A DNA stretch of 64,000 nt from Chromatiaceae bacterium (GTDB lineage: Bacteria > Pseudomonadota > Gammaproteobacteria > Chromatiales > Chromatiaceae): assembly GCA_024235255.1 (NCBI GenBank), contig JACKMT010000007.1, positions 46,188 to 110,187 of the forward strand, read 5' to 3'. The translations under genes were made by a program, and so were the position numbers. Within the stretch, counting starts at the first letter, position 1. Each line of letters begins with the position of its first letter. Shown piece by piece: positions 53,849-62,269 of the stretch. The notes beneath the pieces were generated by a model. It was not told the origin of the DNA. It did not search any database and saw only the letters and a list, made by a program, of their open reading frames with translations.

Positions 53849-54559
53849 ATGACAAGATTAGAAGAGGGCTTCCAGTTTCTGAAGCTGAAAGGATTAAACC
53901 TTATCGCCGTCATCGATTGTGCGGAGCTGCCAGAGCGGACGTCGAAGTTCATGGCAGCTTCCGGCATACCCGTTTCCGACTACCGGCGGTTGGTCCTGAT
54001 CGGGCATGGCGGAAGGCAGATGTGGCGGAGCTTGAAGGTTTCCGGCATGACAACCGCTGATCCGATCGATCACTTTTCTGTTTCCTCGACACAACGATTC
54101 ATCAAAGATTACCTGGACGCTTCCCCACTGCTCTGGCTTTATCCAAACACACATCTCGTCACACCGCTGCAGCAATTGGGAGAAGCTGCCGGCTGGTCTC
54201 ATCCATCGCCGCTGGGCTCCGGCATCAGCCCGGAGTATGGAGTATGGTTTGCATACCGCACGGCATTCCTGATCGATTCCGATCTGCCGCCGCAAAACGG
54301 CGCTAATGCCGCTTCACCCTGCGATAACTGTATAGACAAACCTTGTATAGGCGCCTGTCCGGCGGCGGCAGTGCGGGTCGAACAGTTTGGGTTGGAGGCT
54401 TGTGCTCATCACCGACTTAAACCCCTTTCATCCTGCACCGACCGCTGTTTGGCCAGGCTGGCCTGCCCTATTCATCCTGAGCACCGTTACACGCTGGATC
54501 AGGTCCAGTACCACTACCGCAACTCTCTGGCTACACTGCGCGAATGGTATCGGGAATAA
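53849..54559 (+). CDS. QueG-like 4Fe-4S protein of unknown function
   Basis: About 236 residues from ATG 53849; a TTG two codons earlier is in frame. The C-terminal part has a ferredoxin-like CDNCIDKPCIGACP motif (near residues 155-170), then HHRL and C-x3-C in CTDRCLARLACP. The N-terminal 150 residues resemble the fold used by epoxyqueuosine reductase relatives, but the cobalamin-binding half is not convincing at this length. The gene diverges from panP and converges on the small gene at 54624. Its role is unknown. Confidence 0.65.
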   Translation: MTRLEEGFQFLKLKGLNLIAVIDCAELPERTSKFMAASGIPVSDYRRLVLIGHGGRQMWRSLKVSGMTTADPIDHFSVSSTQRFIKDYLDASPLLWLYPNTHLVTPLQQLGEAAGWSHPSPLGSGISPEYGVWFAYRTAFLIDSDLPPQNGANAASPCDNCIDKPCIGACPAAAVRVEQFGLEACAHHRLKPLSSCTDRCLARLACPIHPEHRYTLDQVQYHYRNSLATLREWYRE

Positions 54560-54623
54560 TCCGCGGCGGGACTCTGTATGACGATGCTCAGTTATCAACG
54601 AAACCCGGCAGGATTGTGCGTTA

Positions 54624-54923
54624 TCAACCACCGCCCCGATGGAAATAGAGATCAAATCTATCCATGAACGCCTTCCGATGCAGCGCATCGAGACCACTGA
54701 ACCGGAAATCGACACGGGTGACCGGCAATCGCATCGATGCAATCTTGCGTTCGCCCGTCTCGTGCAGTACCAATTGGATACTTCCTGCCGGATGGATAAT
54801 ACTCACCGATCTGCCATCCAGATTGAAGGTCAATGGTTCGATTGCGGCCGGAAGGGTTCTCATAAATTCGCTGAATGTCAATCCCATTTCACGGAAGAAA
54901 ACAGCAGGTATGTCAGCATTCAT
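54624..54923 (-). CDS. Small uncharacterised protein
   Basis: 99 residues from the ATG at 54923 (MNADIPAVFFREMGLTFSEF). The frame is open upstream to 55127 through the repeats, which is rejected. The protein has predicted mixed alpha/beta composition, with GSIQLVLHETGERKIASMRLP and an aromatic C terminus (FHRGGG). No family was recognised. It is on the aor strand but separated from it by the REP repeats and palindrome, so it is probably not co-transcribed. Confidence 0.55.
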   Translation of the reverse strand: MNADIPAVFFREMGLTFSEFMRTLPAAIEPLTFNLDGRSVSIIHPAGSIQLVLHETGERKIASMRLPVTRVDFRFSGLDALHRKAFMDRFDLYFHRGGG

Positions 54924-54982
54924 AGTCGGTGAGCATTGATTGCCTGGCGTTCGCAAAAGTTGATCTACCCTTGGCGAGTATG

Positions 54983-55033
54983 TACATCCTTGTAGGAGCG
55001 GTTCCGGCCCGGCATCCTTGCCGGGCGTTCGCC
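54983..55033. repeat. REP-like repeat, copy A
   Basis: 51 bases, 45 identical to copy B, with the last 33 identical. The core CCCGGCA-TCCT-TGCCGGG folds into a perfect 7-bp stem, and a TGTAG head precedes it, as in REP elements mobilised by RAYT transposases. Confidence 0.75.
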
Positions 55034-55060
55034 TTGCTCGAATTGGCTTTGGTAGCAGAA

Positions 55061-55111
55061 TACGTCCCTGTAGCACTGTTTCCGGCCCGGCATCCTTGCC
55101 GGGCGTTCGCC
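55061..55111. repeat. REP-like repeat, copy B
   Basis: The second copy, 78 bases from copy A and in the same orientation. It has the same 7-bp hairpin core and TGTAG head. Its 3' end runs directly into the long palindrome. Confidence 0.75.
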
Positions 55112-55145
55112 TAAATATATTGTCCACTGGACAATATATTTAGGC
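55109..55145. repeat. Perfect 18-bp palindrome directly after aorD
   Basis: GCCTAAATATATTGTCCA at 55109-55126 is exactly complementary to bases 55128-55145, with one base (55127) at the centre. The aorD stop codon begins at 55146, immediately adjacent. A+T-rich, with no T tract. It could terminate or stabilise the aor transcript, or be the target of a palindrome-binding protein. Confidence 0.85.
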
Positions 55146-55394
55146 TCACCCACCCGCAACAGCGGGCCATACAGCGAGTTCGTCGCCGTCGGAGAGCGGG
55201 AGGTGGCGTTCGCTTGGCGGGATAAATACACCGTTGATCAGTACCAGATGCACCTGCGCAAGCGGCACACCGTGCTGTTCCAGAATGGCCAGTGGAGATG
55301 TACTCTCGGGTACCTCAAGTTTCACCACATGCCGCTCTGCACCTGCCGGCAGATACTCGCCCAAAGAGGCGTATAATTTGAAGTTAAGTCTCAT
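55146..55394 (-). CDS. aorD: MoaD-like ubiquitin-fold protein of the AOR operon
   Basis: 82 residues from ATG 55394 (MRLNFKLYASLGEYLP), 16 bases after aorC; the frame is open to 55421. The C terminus ends in AVAGG, the Gly-Gly tail needed for adenylation and thiocarboxylation in MoaD and ThiS proteins. In this operon it likely supplies sulfur for the tungsten pyranopterin, a duplicate of the general MoaD. The homologous gene in Aromatoleum is called aorD. Confidence 0.83.
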   Translation of the reverse strand: MRLNFKLYASLGEYLPAGAERHVVKLEVPESTSPLAILEQHGVPLAQVHLVLINGVFIPPSERHLPLSDGDELAVWPAVAGG

Positions 55395-55410
55395 AGCTCG
55401 ATAACTGCGT

Positions 55411-56655
55411 CTACTGCGCATTGGCGAGATAAGCTTCCATCACTCTGCTTGGGTCCCTGATCAATCGCTGCCTCCATGCACCCAGCTGCGTCCTGCTCTG
55501 AATAAGACCCCGAATGACACCCACATGCTCCGTAGTGCCAAGCGTTATCGCACCAATCAGCCGATCTTCCTCGAATTGAAGCTTGATATATCTGTATCCA
55601 GACTCATCCAGCAGCTGGGTCTGATCGCCGCCATCTATGCCCTGCCACTGTCCGAATGAGGTTGATATCAGCCCGATTGAATCGAGCACATTCATTCCCA
55701 GACTGCCCGTATAGACCGTTCTGCAGCCGCTCATATTGAGCGCGGCCAGACGGCCGGTTTCGGCCGCGACCGGCTGAATCGCATGAATGGCACGCGCCCC
55801 GGTATTCCAGTCAAATCCCTCACACACATCGCCTGCGGCATAAATTCCCTCCACCGATGTCTGCAGGTGGTCGTCAACCAACACCCCCAGACGGGTCTCG
55901 ATAGCGCTGCCCTGGAGAAATCCGATGGTCGGACGCACCCCCGTCGCCACCACTACAAGATCGGCCGGAATCACCCCCGAGGGTGTGGTTCGCAGCAGAT
56001 AACGGGCGCTACCCGAGGGGTCCGTATCTATTGCGTCCACCTGAGTCGAGGTTCTGACGTCGACCCCCTGTCCGATGCACCACTGCTTGATCAGATTACC
56101 AGCCGTCTGGTCCATCATGCGCGGTACCATGCGGTCGGCCTTCTCAACCAGGGTGAGCCTCACCTTCCGCCGAACCAGCGCCTCCATGATGATGGAACCG
56201 ATAAACCCTGCGCCCATCAGCACCACACGGCTGTCGGGAGACGCGTACTTTGCGATGTGCCGTGCATCTGCCAATGTCCAGCAGTGGTGGATGGCCGGTT
56301 GATCGAGCCCCGCTACCGGCGGCTTGACCGGATGAGAGCCGCTGGCGATTAAAAGCCGGTCGAAATCCAGGCTGCTGCCATTGCTTAGCAAGAGCCTGCG
56401 GGCATCCGTGTCGACAGTGCTCACCTGCTCCTGAACCATGCGGATTCCCAATTTGTCAAAGTGGTCTGGCGTGTGCCGCAGATAGGTTCCGGTCTCATCT
56501 ATCTGACCGGCAAGCAGGTAGGGTATCGCCATCCGGGAGTAGGCCGGCTCAGCTTCGCCGCCCACAATGACGATCTCAGCCTGCGCATCCCGCGCACGCA
56601 GCGTCTCCGCCGCCACCACCCCGGATGGACCGGCACCGATAATCGCGTATCTCAC
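55411..56655 (-). CDS. aorC: FAD-dependent NAD(P)H oxidoreductase subunit of AOR
   Basis: 414 residues of the pyridine-nucleotide disulfide oxidoreductase fold. FAD motif AIIGAGPSGVVAAE at the N terminus, the second NAD(P)H Rossmann motif VVLMGAGFIGSIIMEAL, and the GIYAAGDVCEGFDWN FAD motif. No redox-active disulfide is seen, as in NirB-like and ferredoxin reductase-like members. It follows aorB by 3 bases, so it probably couples AOR to NAD(P)H as AorC does in Aromatoleum. Confidence 0.87.
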   Translation of the reverse strand: MRYAIIGAGPSGVVAAETLRARDAQAEIVIVGGEAEPAYSRMAIPYLLAGQIDETGTYLRHTPDHFDKLGIRMVQEQVSTVDTDARRLLLSNGSSLDFDRLLIASGSHPVKPPVAGLDQPAIHHCWTLADARHIAKYASPDSRVVLMGAGFIGSIIMEALVRRKVRLTLVEKADRMVPRMMDQTAGNLIKQWCIGQGVDVRTSTQVDAIDTDPSGSARYLLRTTPSGVIPADLVVVATGVRPTIGFLQGSAIETRLGVLVDDHLQTSVEGIYAAGDVCEGFDWNTGARAIHAIQPVAAETGRLAALNMSGCRTVYTGSLGMNVLDSIGLISTSFGQWQGIDGGDQTQLLDESGYRYIKLQFEEDRLIGAITLGTTEHVGVIRGLIQSRTQLGAWRQRLIRDPSRVMEAYLANAQ

Positions 56656-56658
56656 CGG

Positions 56659-58506
56659 TCAGAGTCCCAGCTTGCTCAGTGTCTCCCGGGTCGGTACACC
56701 TGCGTTGTCCCAGCCACGCAGTTGGTAGTACTCCGGCAGCATCTGGTCGAGGCCGTTCACCCTGCCCTGGGCCGGTCCGGTCTTGGCGGCATCCTTGAGC
56801 AGCCGTTTTGGCAGCGTGTCGTCCTTACCGGTAAAGCCAGCTGCCAGGTTGAACTGCCGCTCCATGTTCCAGATGCGCTCGCCCACTTCGGAGAGCCGCT
56901 CCAGACTCCACTCGCCGTCGCAGGCGGCGTCCACCTGCGGCTGAAAGTCATCCAGCGACCAGGCAAAGGTGGTGAACAGGCAGAGTCCGGTGGAGTCGAC
57001 CGCAGCGGTCGCATCCTGAAACGCCTTGACCAGCCCGGCCTTGCCTTCGGTGGCCAGCGGATCGGTCTTCTCCGGAATTCCCAGAATCTCTGAAGCAACG
57101 GTATAACTGCGCAGATGACAAGCGCCGCGGTTGCTGGTGGCGTAGGTCAGCCCCATGCCCTGAATGCCGCGCGGATCGTATGCCGGAAACTCCTGCCCTT
57201 TAACGCTCATGGAGAGTTCCGGATGTCCATACTTCTCGCACAACCGTTTTGAACCCAGTCCAAGCACCTTACCGAAACCCTCGCCCTTACCCACCAGTTC
57301 TGCCATTTTGGTCAAAGCCTCGGCGGAGCCGAATTTCAGCGCCGTACCGCCGGTCTCCGCGTCGCTTATCAGGCCCATTTCGTACAGCTCCATCGCCGCA
57401 CCCAGCGTTGAACCGAAGGTGATCGGATCGAACGCCTGCTCGTTGCAGATGAAGTTGGCAAAGGTAAGCGCTTCCAGGTCGTCAACGCCGGTGGCGGCGC
57501 CCAGCGCCCATGCCGCCTCGTACTCGAGTCCGCCAGAGGCACCCCAATATTCCGGACGGTTGACTACGGTATAGTGCGTCTGATCCATCTTAGAGATACG
57601 GCCGCAGGCGATCGTGCAGCCGAAACAGGCCTTATTCGCCACCAGGTTGGATTTGCCGTCGCTGGCGCGCACCTCGTGCATCGCCTCGCCCGAGATTTTA
57701 CTGGCACCATTAAACTGAACGTCGATAGCATTGTTGGTCGGCAGTGCACCCACTTCGTTGATCACATTCATCAAAACCTGGGTGCCGTAGGTGGGCAGGC
57801 CCTGTCCGGTCACTGCATTCTCTGCCAGTATCTGTTTTTTCTCTGCCACCACCCGCATGAAGCGGGCGGGATCCTTAACCTTCACCCCCTGGGTGCCCCG
57901 CACCGCGACCGCTTTCAGGTTCTTCGAACCCATCACCGTGCCGACACCGGAGCGGCCCGCCGCCCGGTGCAGGTCGTTGACCACACAGGCAAACAACACG
58001 CCCTGTTCGCCCGACTGACCGATGGCGGCAACACGCAGTTGGGGGTCCTGGTGACGCCGGTGCAGAATCTCGTCAGTCTCCCAGACGCTTTTGCCCCAGA
58101 GGTCGTCGGCCGGCAGCAGCTCAACGCTGTCGTCCTTAATCAGCAGATAGACCGGTGACAGCGCCCGGCCTTCGAAAATGATCATGTCCCAACCGGCGAA
58201 CTTGAGCTCGGCACCAAAATAGCCGCCTGAGTTGGAGCAGGCAATGGCGCCGGTGAGCGCGCCTTTGGTGATCACCGAAAAGCGGCCGCCGGTGGATGCC
58301 ATGGTGCCGGTCAGCGGACCGGTGGCGATAATCAGTTTATTCTCAGGTGACAGGGGATCCACCTTGGGGTCGATCTCCTCCAGCAGGTACTTGGTCGCCA
58401 GGCCGCGCTGACCAAGATACTCCGCTGCCCACTGCATATTCAGCGGTTCGGCATTGCAGCTGCCGTCGGTAAGATTCACGCGTAAGACTTTCTTGTGCCA
58501 TCCCAT
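56659..58506 (-). CDS. aorB: Tungsten aldehyde ferredoxin oxidoreductase, catalytic subunit
   Basis: 615 residues, full length for the AOR family. The protein starts MGWHKKVLRVNLTDG, contains the [4Fe-4S] motif CFGCTIACG, and has the bis-pyranopterin binding segments DPRGIQGMGL and DSTGLCLFTTF. It oxidises aldehydes to acids, or reduces acids, using a tungsten or molybdenum pyranopterin. The tungstate transporter and moeA opposite favour tungsten. Confidence 0.93.
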   Translation of the reverse strand: MGWHKKVLRVNLTDGSCNAEPLNMQWAAEYLGQRGLATKYLLEEIDPKVDPLSPENKLIIATGPLTGTMASTGGRFSVITKGALTGAIACSNSGGYFGAELKFAGWDMIIFEGRALSPVYLLIKDDSVELLPADDLWGKSVWETDEILHRRHQDPQLRVAAIGQSGEQGVLFACVVNDLHRAAGRSGVGTVMGSKNLKAVAVRGTQGVKVKDPARFMRVVAEKKQILAENAVTGQGLPTYGTQVLMNVINEVGALPTNNAIDVQFNGASKISGEAMHEVRASDGKSNLVANKACFGCTIACGRISKMDQTHYTVVNRPEYWGASGGLEYEAAWALGAATGVDDLEALTFANFICNEQAFDPITFGSTLGAAMELYEMGLISDAETGGTALKFGSAEALTKMAELVGKGEGFGKVLGLGSKRLCEKYGHPELSMSVKGQEFPAYDPRGIQGMGLTYATSNRGACHLRSYTVASEILGIPEKTDPLATEGKAGLVKAFQDATAAVDSTGLCLFTTFAWSLDDFQPQVDAACDGEWSLERLSEVGERIWNMERQFNLAAGFTGKDDTLPKRLLKDAAKTGPAQGRVNGLDQMLPEYYQLRGWDNAGVPTRETLSKLGL

Positions 58507-58518
58507 GATATGTCCCCC

Positions 58519-58998
58519 TCAAACCTGTGCCGCAGACTGGGTGTCGGTGCGTGCCGCCCAGCCGCGCATTTTGTCGTAGCCGGTCCAGTCCGCGTCGATG
58601 TAGGTAATCGCCTGCGTCGGACAGGCTTTGGCACAGGCGGGATCGCCGCCGCAAAGATCGCATTTGATTACCTTGCCGGTGGCGTGGTTGTAGTTCACGG
58701 TGCCGAAAGGACAGGCAATGGTGCATACCTTGCAGCCGACGCACAAGCCTTCGTTAATCACTTTCGCTCCGGTTGCCGCATTGATCTGGATCGCTTCGGT
58801 CGGACAGGCGTTCTTGCACCAGGCATCTGCACACTGGGTGCAGGTATAGGGGACGTTTCTGCCTTCGTGTTCGAACACAAAGACCTTGATGCGCGATTTG
58901 GCGGGGTTGAAAACCCCTTCGTTTTCGTAGGAACAGGCCATTTCGCACTGCAGACAGCCGGTACATTTTGCTGGCGTGATTGAGAGCGATCTCATCAT
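58519..58998 (-). CDS. aorA: Four-cluster ferredoxin subunit of AOR
   Basis: 159 residues from ATG 58998, which has AGGAGA seven bases upstream; an ATG at 59022 has none. Four [4Fe-4S] sites follow the HycB/DMSO-reductase electron-transfer pattern: CTGCLQCEMAC, CTQCADAWCKNACP, CVGCKVCTIACP and CDLCGGDPACAKACP. It links the catalytic subunit to the FAD subunit. It is the first gene of aorABCD. Confidence 0.9.
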   Translation of the reverse strand: MMRSLSITPAKCTGCLQCEMACSYENEGVFNPAKSRIKVFVFEHEGRNVPYTCTQCADAWCKNACPTEAIQINAATGAKVINEGLCVGCKVCTIACPFGTVNYNHATGKVIKCDLCGGDPACAKACPTQAITYIDADWTGYDKMRGWAARTDTQSAAQV

Positions 58999-59125
58999 AT
59001 CGGGGTCTCCTGAAAAGGACAAAGCCGGAACTGCCGGTTCAACGCAACCCGATAAAAGTGGCGCGTACCCGGAGTCCCTGGTTATTGTTACGCGGACATC
59101 CGTTTGGTCCGGCTGGTTATTCGGT

Positions 59126-59175
59126 CACCTTAGCAACTTTTACCGATCGATTGGGAGGAAAGTTCCGGAAAGGTG
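59126..59175. promoter_or_regulatory. Nested stem-loop, possible structured leader
   Basis: CACCTT (59126) pairs with AAGGTG (59170), and inside it AACTTT (59135) pairs with AAAGTT (59159). The internal loop is 3 and 5 bases, and the apical loop 18 bases containing TTGGGAGG. It could be a structured RNA or operator for either strand. Resemblance to a molybdenum/tungsten cofactor riboswitch could not be established. Confidence 0.35.
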
Positions 59176-59383
59176 CTTAGCCTTCAAGAATAGACGAGAA
59201 TCCTCCGCATACAAGTGGTATGGTCAGGACGAGCGGCTGACACAGAGAAAAAAACAACATGGCATTGAAAGCGCGCATGGTTTGCGCAGCACCTTCACGC
59301 GGCCGGGCAGCGCCGCGCGAGTCACTGCAGTACCAAACACGAATCTGCCTGATGTTCCGGTATATGTCGGTTGCTTCCCTGAC

Positions 59384-59389
59384 TATAAT
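59384..59389 (+). promoter_or_regulatory. Candidate -10 element for tupBC-moeA
   Basis: TATAAT lies 66 bases upstream of the tupB ATG. No acceptable -35 hexamer is at the usual distance (TTGCTT lies too close), so the promoter is weakly supported. Confidence 0.25.
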
Positions 59390-59455
59390 CAAGCGCCTCA
59401 AGACTCAGCAAGCATATCCTTAGTAAATGTAACCACTGCGAAAAACAGAAAGAAG

Positions 59456-60157
59456 ATGGAAACACTGGGCGATGCAAGCCGGCAGGCACTCTACCTGCTG
59501 TTCACTGGCGATAAAGAGTTGTGGACTATTATCGGTATATCGTTCACCGTCTCCCTGCGTGCAATACTCTTTGCAACACCCTTTGCTCTGATTTGTGCTT
59601 TTATACTGGCATATATCAGCTTTCCCGGCAGGCGTCTGCTCATCTCTCTGTTCAATACCGCGCTCTCGATACCGGCGGTGGTGGTCGGTCTGACGCTGTA
59701 CATGCTGCTCTCTCGCGTCGGGCCGTTGGGAGATCTGCGTCTGCTTTTTACCCAGAATGCAATGATTGTCGGCCAGATCGTTCTCTGCTTTCCGATACTG
59801 GTCGCTATGGGCCACTCCGCACTGCAAGCGACCGACCGCAGGGCATGGGAAACCGCACTGACCCTGGGTGCCACCCCGCTGCGAGCGCTTGTTACGGTGA
59901 TTCACGAGACACGGTTTGGCCTGACCGCGGCACTGGTTGCCGCTTTTGGTCGCATCATCGCCGAAGTGGGCAGTTCAATGATGGTCGGCGGCAATATACT
60001 CAACCATACCCGCAATATACCCACCGCGATCGCCCTTGAAACGAGCAAAGGGAGTTTTGCCCAAGGCATTGCGCTGGGTCTGGTACTGTTGCTGCTGGCG
60101 CTGGCCCTCAACCTGGCGCTGACCACCATTCAGGGCAAGGGCGAAGTGGCGCCGTGA
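59456..60157 (+). CDS. tupB: Tungstate-type ABC transporter permease
   Basis: 233 residues from ATG 59456 with AGAAAG upstream. About six transmembrane helices are predicted. The permease EAA loop region ETALTLGATPLRALVTVIHETRFG is followed by GRIIAEVGSSMMVGGN, characteristic of TupB/WtpB-related permeases. It carries the membrane channel for tungstate uptake; molybdate is possible. The solute-binding TupA is not in the window. It overlaps tupC by 4 bases. Confidence 0.85.
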   Translation: METLGDASRQALYLLFTGDKELWTIIGISFTVSLRAILFATPFALICAFILAYISFPGRRLLISLFNTALSIPAVVVGLTLYMLLSRVGPLGDLRLLFTQNAMIVGQIVLCFPILVAMGHSALQATDRRAWETALTLGATPLRALVTVIHETRFGLTAALVAAFGRIIAEVGSSMMVGGNILNHTRNIPTAIALETSKGSFAQGIALGLVLLLLALALNLALTTIQGKGEVAP

Positions 60158-60876
60158 ACACCCCCGTCGAGACGCCCTGGATGAAGCTGCAGGGGATCAA
60201 TTTCAGCCGTTCGGGTCGTACCATTCTAAGCGATATCTCACTTCAATTTGGCATACGGGAGCTGACTCTGCTGACCGGCCACAACGGTTCGGGCAAAACT
60301 ACGCTGCTTAGAATTCTGGCCGGCCTGCTGAAACCGGACAGTGCGGCACTCGAGCTTGACGGTAACAGGCTGACAGGCGGTTGGCTGCGGAACCGGGGTA
60401 TCCTGAGAGCGAACAGTTGCTACCTCCACCAGCAGCCCTATCTGTTCGATGCGACGGTATTCGACAACGTCGCCTACGGCCTGCGCCGGCGTGGTCTCAA
60501 TAGCAGCGCAATCGAACATCTGGTCGGGGAGGCGCTGGAAGCAACCGCGCTGAGCCATCTGCGCCGGCGCCGCTGCGGTGAGTTGTCCGGCGGTGAGAAG
60601 CAGCGGGTTGCCATGCTGCGCGCCTGGGTGCTGGCACCGCGGCTGCTGCTGCTGGATGAACCTGTGGCCAACATGGACAAGCCGTCACGCAGCAAATGCC
60701 TCGCACTGATCAATCAGATGCAGTGCGACAATATCGCCGTGGTACTGACCAGCCACGACCCGCAGCAGGGTGAATTGCAGATATCCCGGCACCTCCATCT
60801 CTACCAGGGGCGCATGGTCAGCAAAGGCAGCAGTAAAAACTCTCCCGATGACAACTCAAGAGACGAAATCGAATGA
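60154..60876 (+). CDS. tupC: Tungstate-type ABC transporter ATPase
   Basis: 240 residues, starting at GTG 60154. Walker A GHNGSGKTTLLRIL, signature LSGGEKQRVAMLRA, Walker B LLLLDEPVANMD and H-loop SHDP are complete. It drives the TupB permease. Overlaps of 4 bases at both ends with tupB and moeA show a tight operon. Confidence 0.85.
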   Translation: MNTPVETPWMKLQGINFSRSGRTILSDISLQFGIRELTLLTGHNGSGKTTLLRILAGLLKPDSAALELDGNRLTGGWLRNRGILRANSCYLHQQPYLFDATVFDNVAYGLRRRGLNSSAIEHLVGEALEATALSHLRRRRCGELSGGEKQRVAMLRAWVLAPRLLLLDEPVANMDKPSRSKCLALINQMQCDNIAVVLTSHDPQQGELQISRHLHLYQGRMVSKGSSKNSPDDNSRDEIE

Positions 60877-62135
60877 ACGACCGCATCAAAACCATGGAGA
60901 GCTGTCAGGACAGCAGTGACAGTTCACTGAGCATGAGCGAAGCGCTGGCACTCATCCGAGCCAAAATAACGCCGCTATCGGGCTTTCAGGCGGTTGCCTT
61001 GCGCGATGGGCTGGGCCGGGTGCTGGCCAAACCGATCGTGTCGCCGATGAACGTACCCGCACACCGCAACTCGGCCATGGACGGCTACGCCCTGCGCGGC
61101 CAGGACCTGCCAACCGAAGGAAGATGCGAACTGCAGGTAGTCGGCACGGTGTTCGCCGGCAGGCCCTGTGTAAAAACACTCGCTCCCGGCCAGTGTGTAC
61201 GCATCATGACCGGCGCCAAAATGCCCGCTTCGGCGGATACCGTGGTGATGCAGGAAAGGGTTGAAAGAGTAGGCGATAGCATCACGGTCGATGCGCATAA
61301 CCGGCCGGGACAGAACGTACGCCAGGCAGGGGAGGATATCGCGGAGGGCGGTGTGGTGCTGGCGGCCGGCCGGATAGTGAATGCACCGCAGCTGGGATTG
61401 CTGGCGTCGCTGGGTATCGCCGAGCTGGCCGTCAGACGCAGACCGAGAGTGGCTTTTTTCTCCAGCGGAGACGAGATCAGGAGTATCGGAGAGGTGCTGG
61501 CCGAAGGCCAGATCTATGACAGCAACCGTTACACACTGCATGGCATGCTGACAAAACTGGGTGCGGAAGCGATCGATTTGGGGGTTATTCCGGACCGGGA
61601 GGAGACCATTTCCGCATCCTTGCTGGAGGCTTCGCAGGCAGCCGATCTTATTCTCACCTCAGGTGGCGTCTCGGTTGGGGAAGCCGATCATGTGGTCGCC
61701 GCACTGCGCAGGCTGGGCACCATCCACTTCTCCAAGGTCGCGATCAAGCCCGGCCGGCCGCTCACATTCGGCCACATCGGCAACACACCGTTCTTCGGCC
61801 TGCCCGGCAATCCGGTGGCTGTCATGACCACCTTTCTCCAATTCACCCGGCCGGCAATCTTACAGCTGCGGGGTGAAAGCGATCTGACACTGCCGCAGTT
61901 TGAGCTTCCCTGTCGCTCCAGGCTGCGGAAATCCCCCGGGAGAACCGAGTTTCAGCGCGGCATCATCGAGCGGGAACCGGATAACGGTTGGACAGTCCGC
62001 TCCAGCGGGCGCCAGGGATCAGGCGTGCTCAGCTCGATGAGCGAAGGCAACTGTTTTATCGTGCTGCCGGAACGACGCGGCACGGTGGAACCGGGTGAAA
62101 TCGTCTCAGTCCAGCCATTCGCGCTATTCGATTAA
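60873..62135 (+). CDS. moeA: Molybdopterin molybdenumtransferase MoeA
   Basis: 420 residues. It inserts metal into adenylylated molybdopterin. Domain III substrate loop SGGVSVGEADHV, FGLPGNPVAVM and the N-terminal MDGYALRGQD mark a full-length MoeA. In Aromatoleum the AOR operon includes a MoeA-like gene (aorE) thought to be tungsten specific. Linkage to tupBC here supports a tungsten-dedicated copy. Confidence 0.92.
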   Translation: MNDRIKTMESCQDSSDSSLSMSEALALIRAKITPLSGFQAVALRDGLGRVLAKPIVSPMNVPAHRNSAMDGYALRGQDLPTEGRCELQVVGTVFAGRPCVKTLAPGQCVRIMTGAKMPASADTVVMQERVERVGDSITVDAHNRPGQNVRQAGEDIAEGGVVLAAGRIVNAPQLGLLASLGIAELAVRRRPRVAFFSSGDEIRSIGEVLAEGQIYDSNRYTLHGMLTKLGAEAIDLGVIPDREETISASLLEASQAADLILTSGGVSVGEADHVVAALRRLGTIHFSKVAIKPGRPLTFGHIGNTPFFGLPGNPVAVMTTFLQFTRPAILQLRGESDLTLPQFELPCRSRLRKSPGRTEFQRGIIEREPDNGWTVRSSGRQGSGVLSSMSEGNCFIVLPERRGTVEPGEIVSVQPFALFD

Positions 62136-62269
62136 TTCATGCGCCGGATAAAGTAATGGCAGTTGTGGCCGAAACTCTGGCAGAAGAGCTCTGATCTGCA
62201 GGCAGCAACCCCCGGTTCGGCTTCAGGTCAAATTTGTACGTGCCAGTGGGATGGCCGCCTGAACTGACA

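Larger units (their letters stand above)
58999..59455. other. Divergent control region between aorABCD and tupBC-moeA
   Basis: No gene is seen. A substrate-binding protein gene (tupA) is absent here. The region holds the nested stem-loop at 59126-59175 and a TATAAT at 59384-59389. An apparent plus-strand frame through it (from 58976) has no protein-like features and is rejected. Confidence 0.6.

Noticed and set aside
54983..55111. CRISPR array
   Set aside because: Two copies only, and the repeats are longer and palindromic in a REP manner; no cas gene is seen.
54924..55127. N-terminal extension of the small gene at 54624
   Set aside because: The extension is encoded by the REP repeats and half of the palindrome, giving repeated RTPGKDAGPE segments; it starts at GTG in the palindrome and is not likely to be translated.
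58976..59455. 160-residue extension of TupB or a fused binding protein
   Set aside because: The sequence lacks a signal peptide or binding-protein motifs; the ATG at 59456 fits the permease family start.
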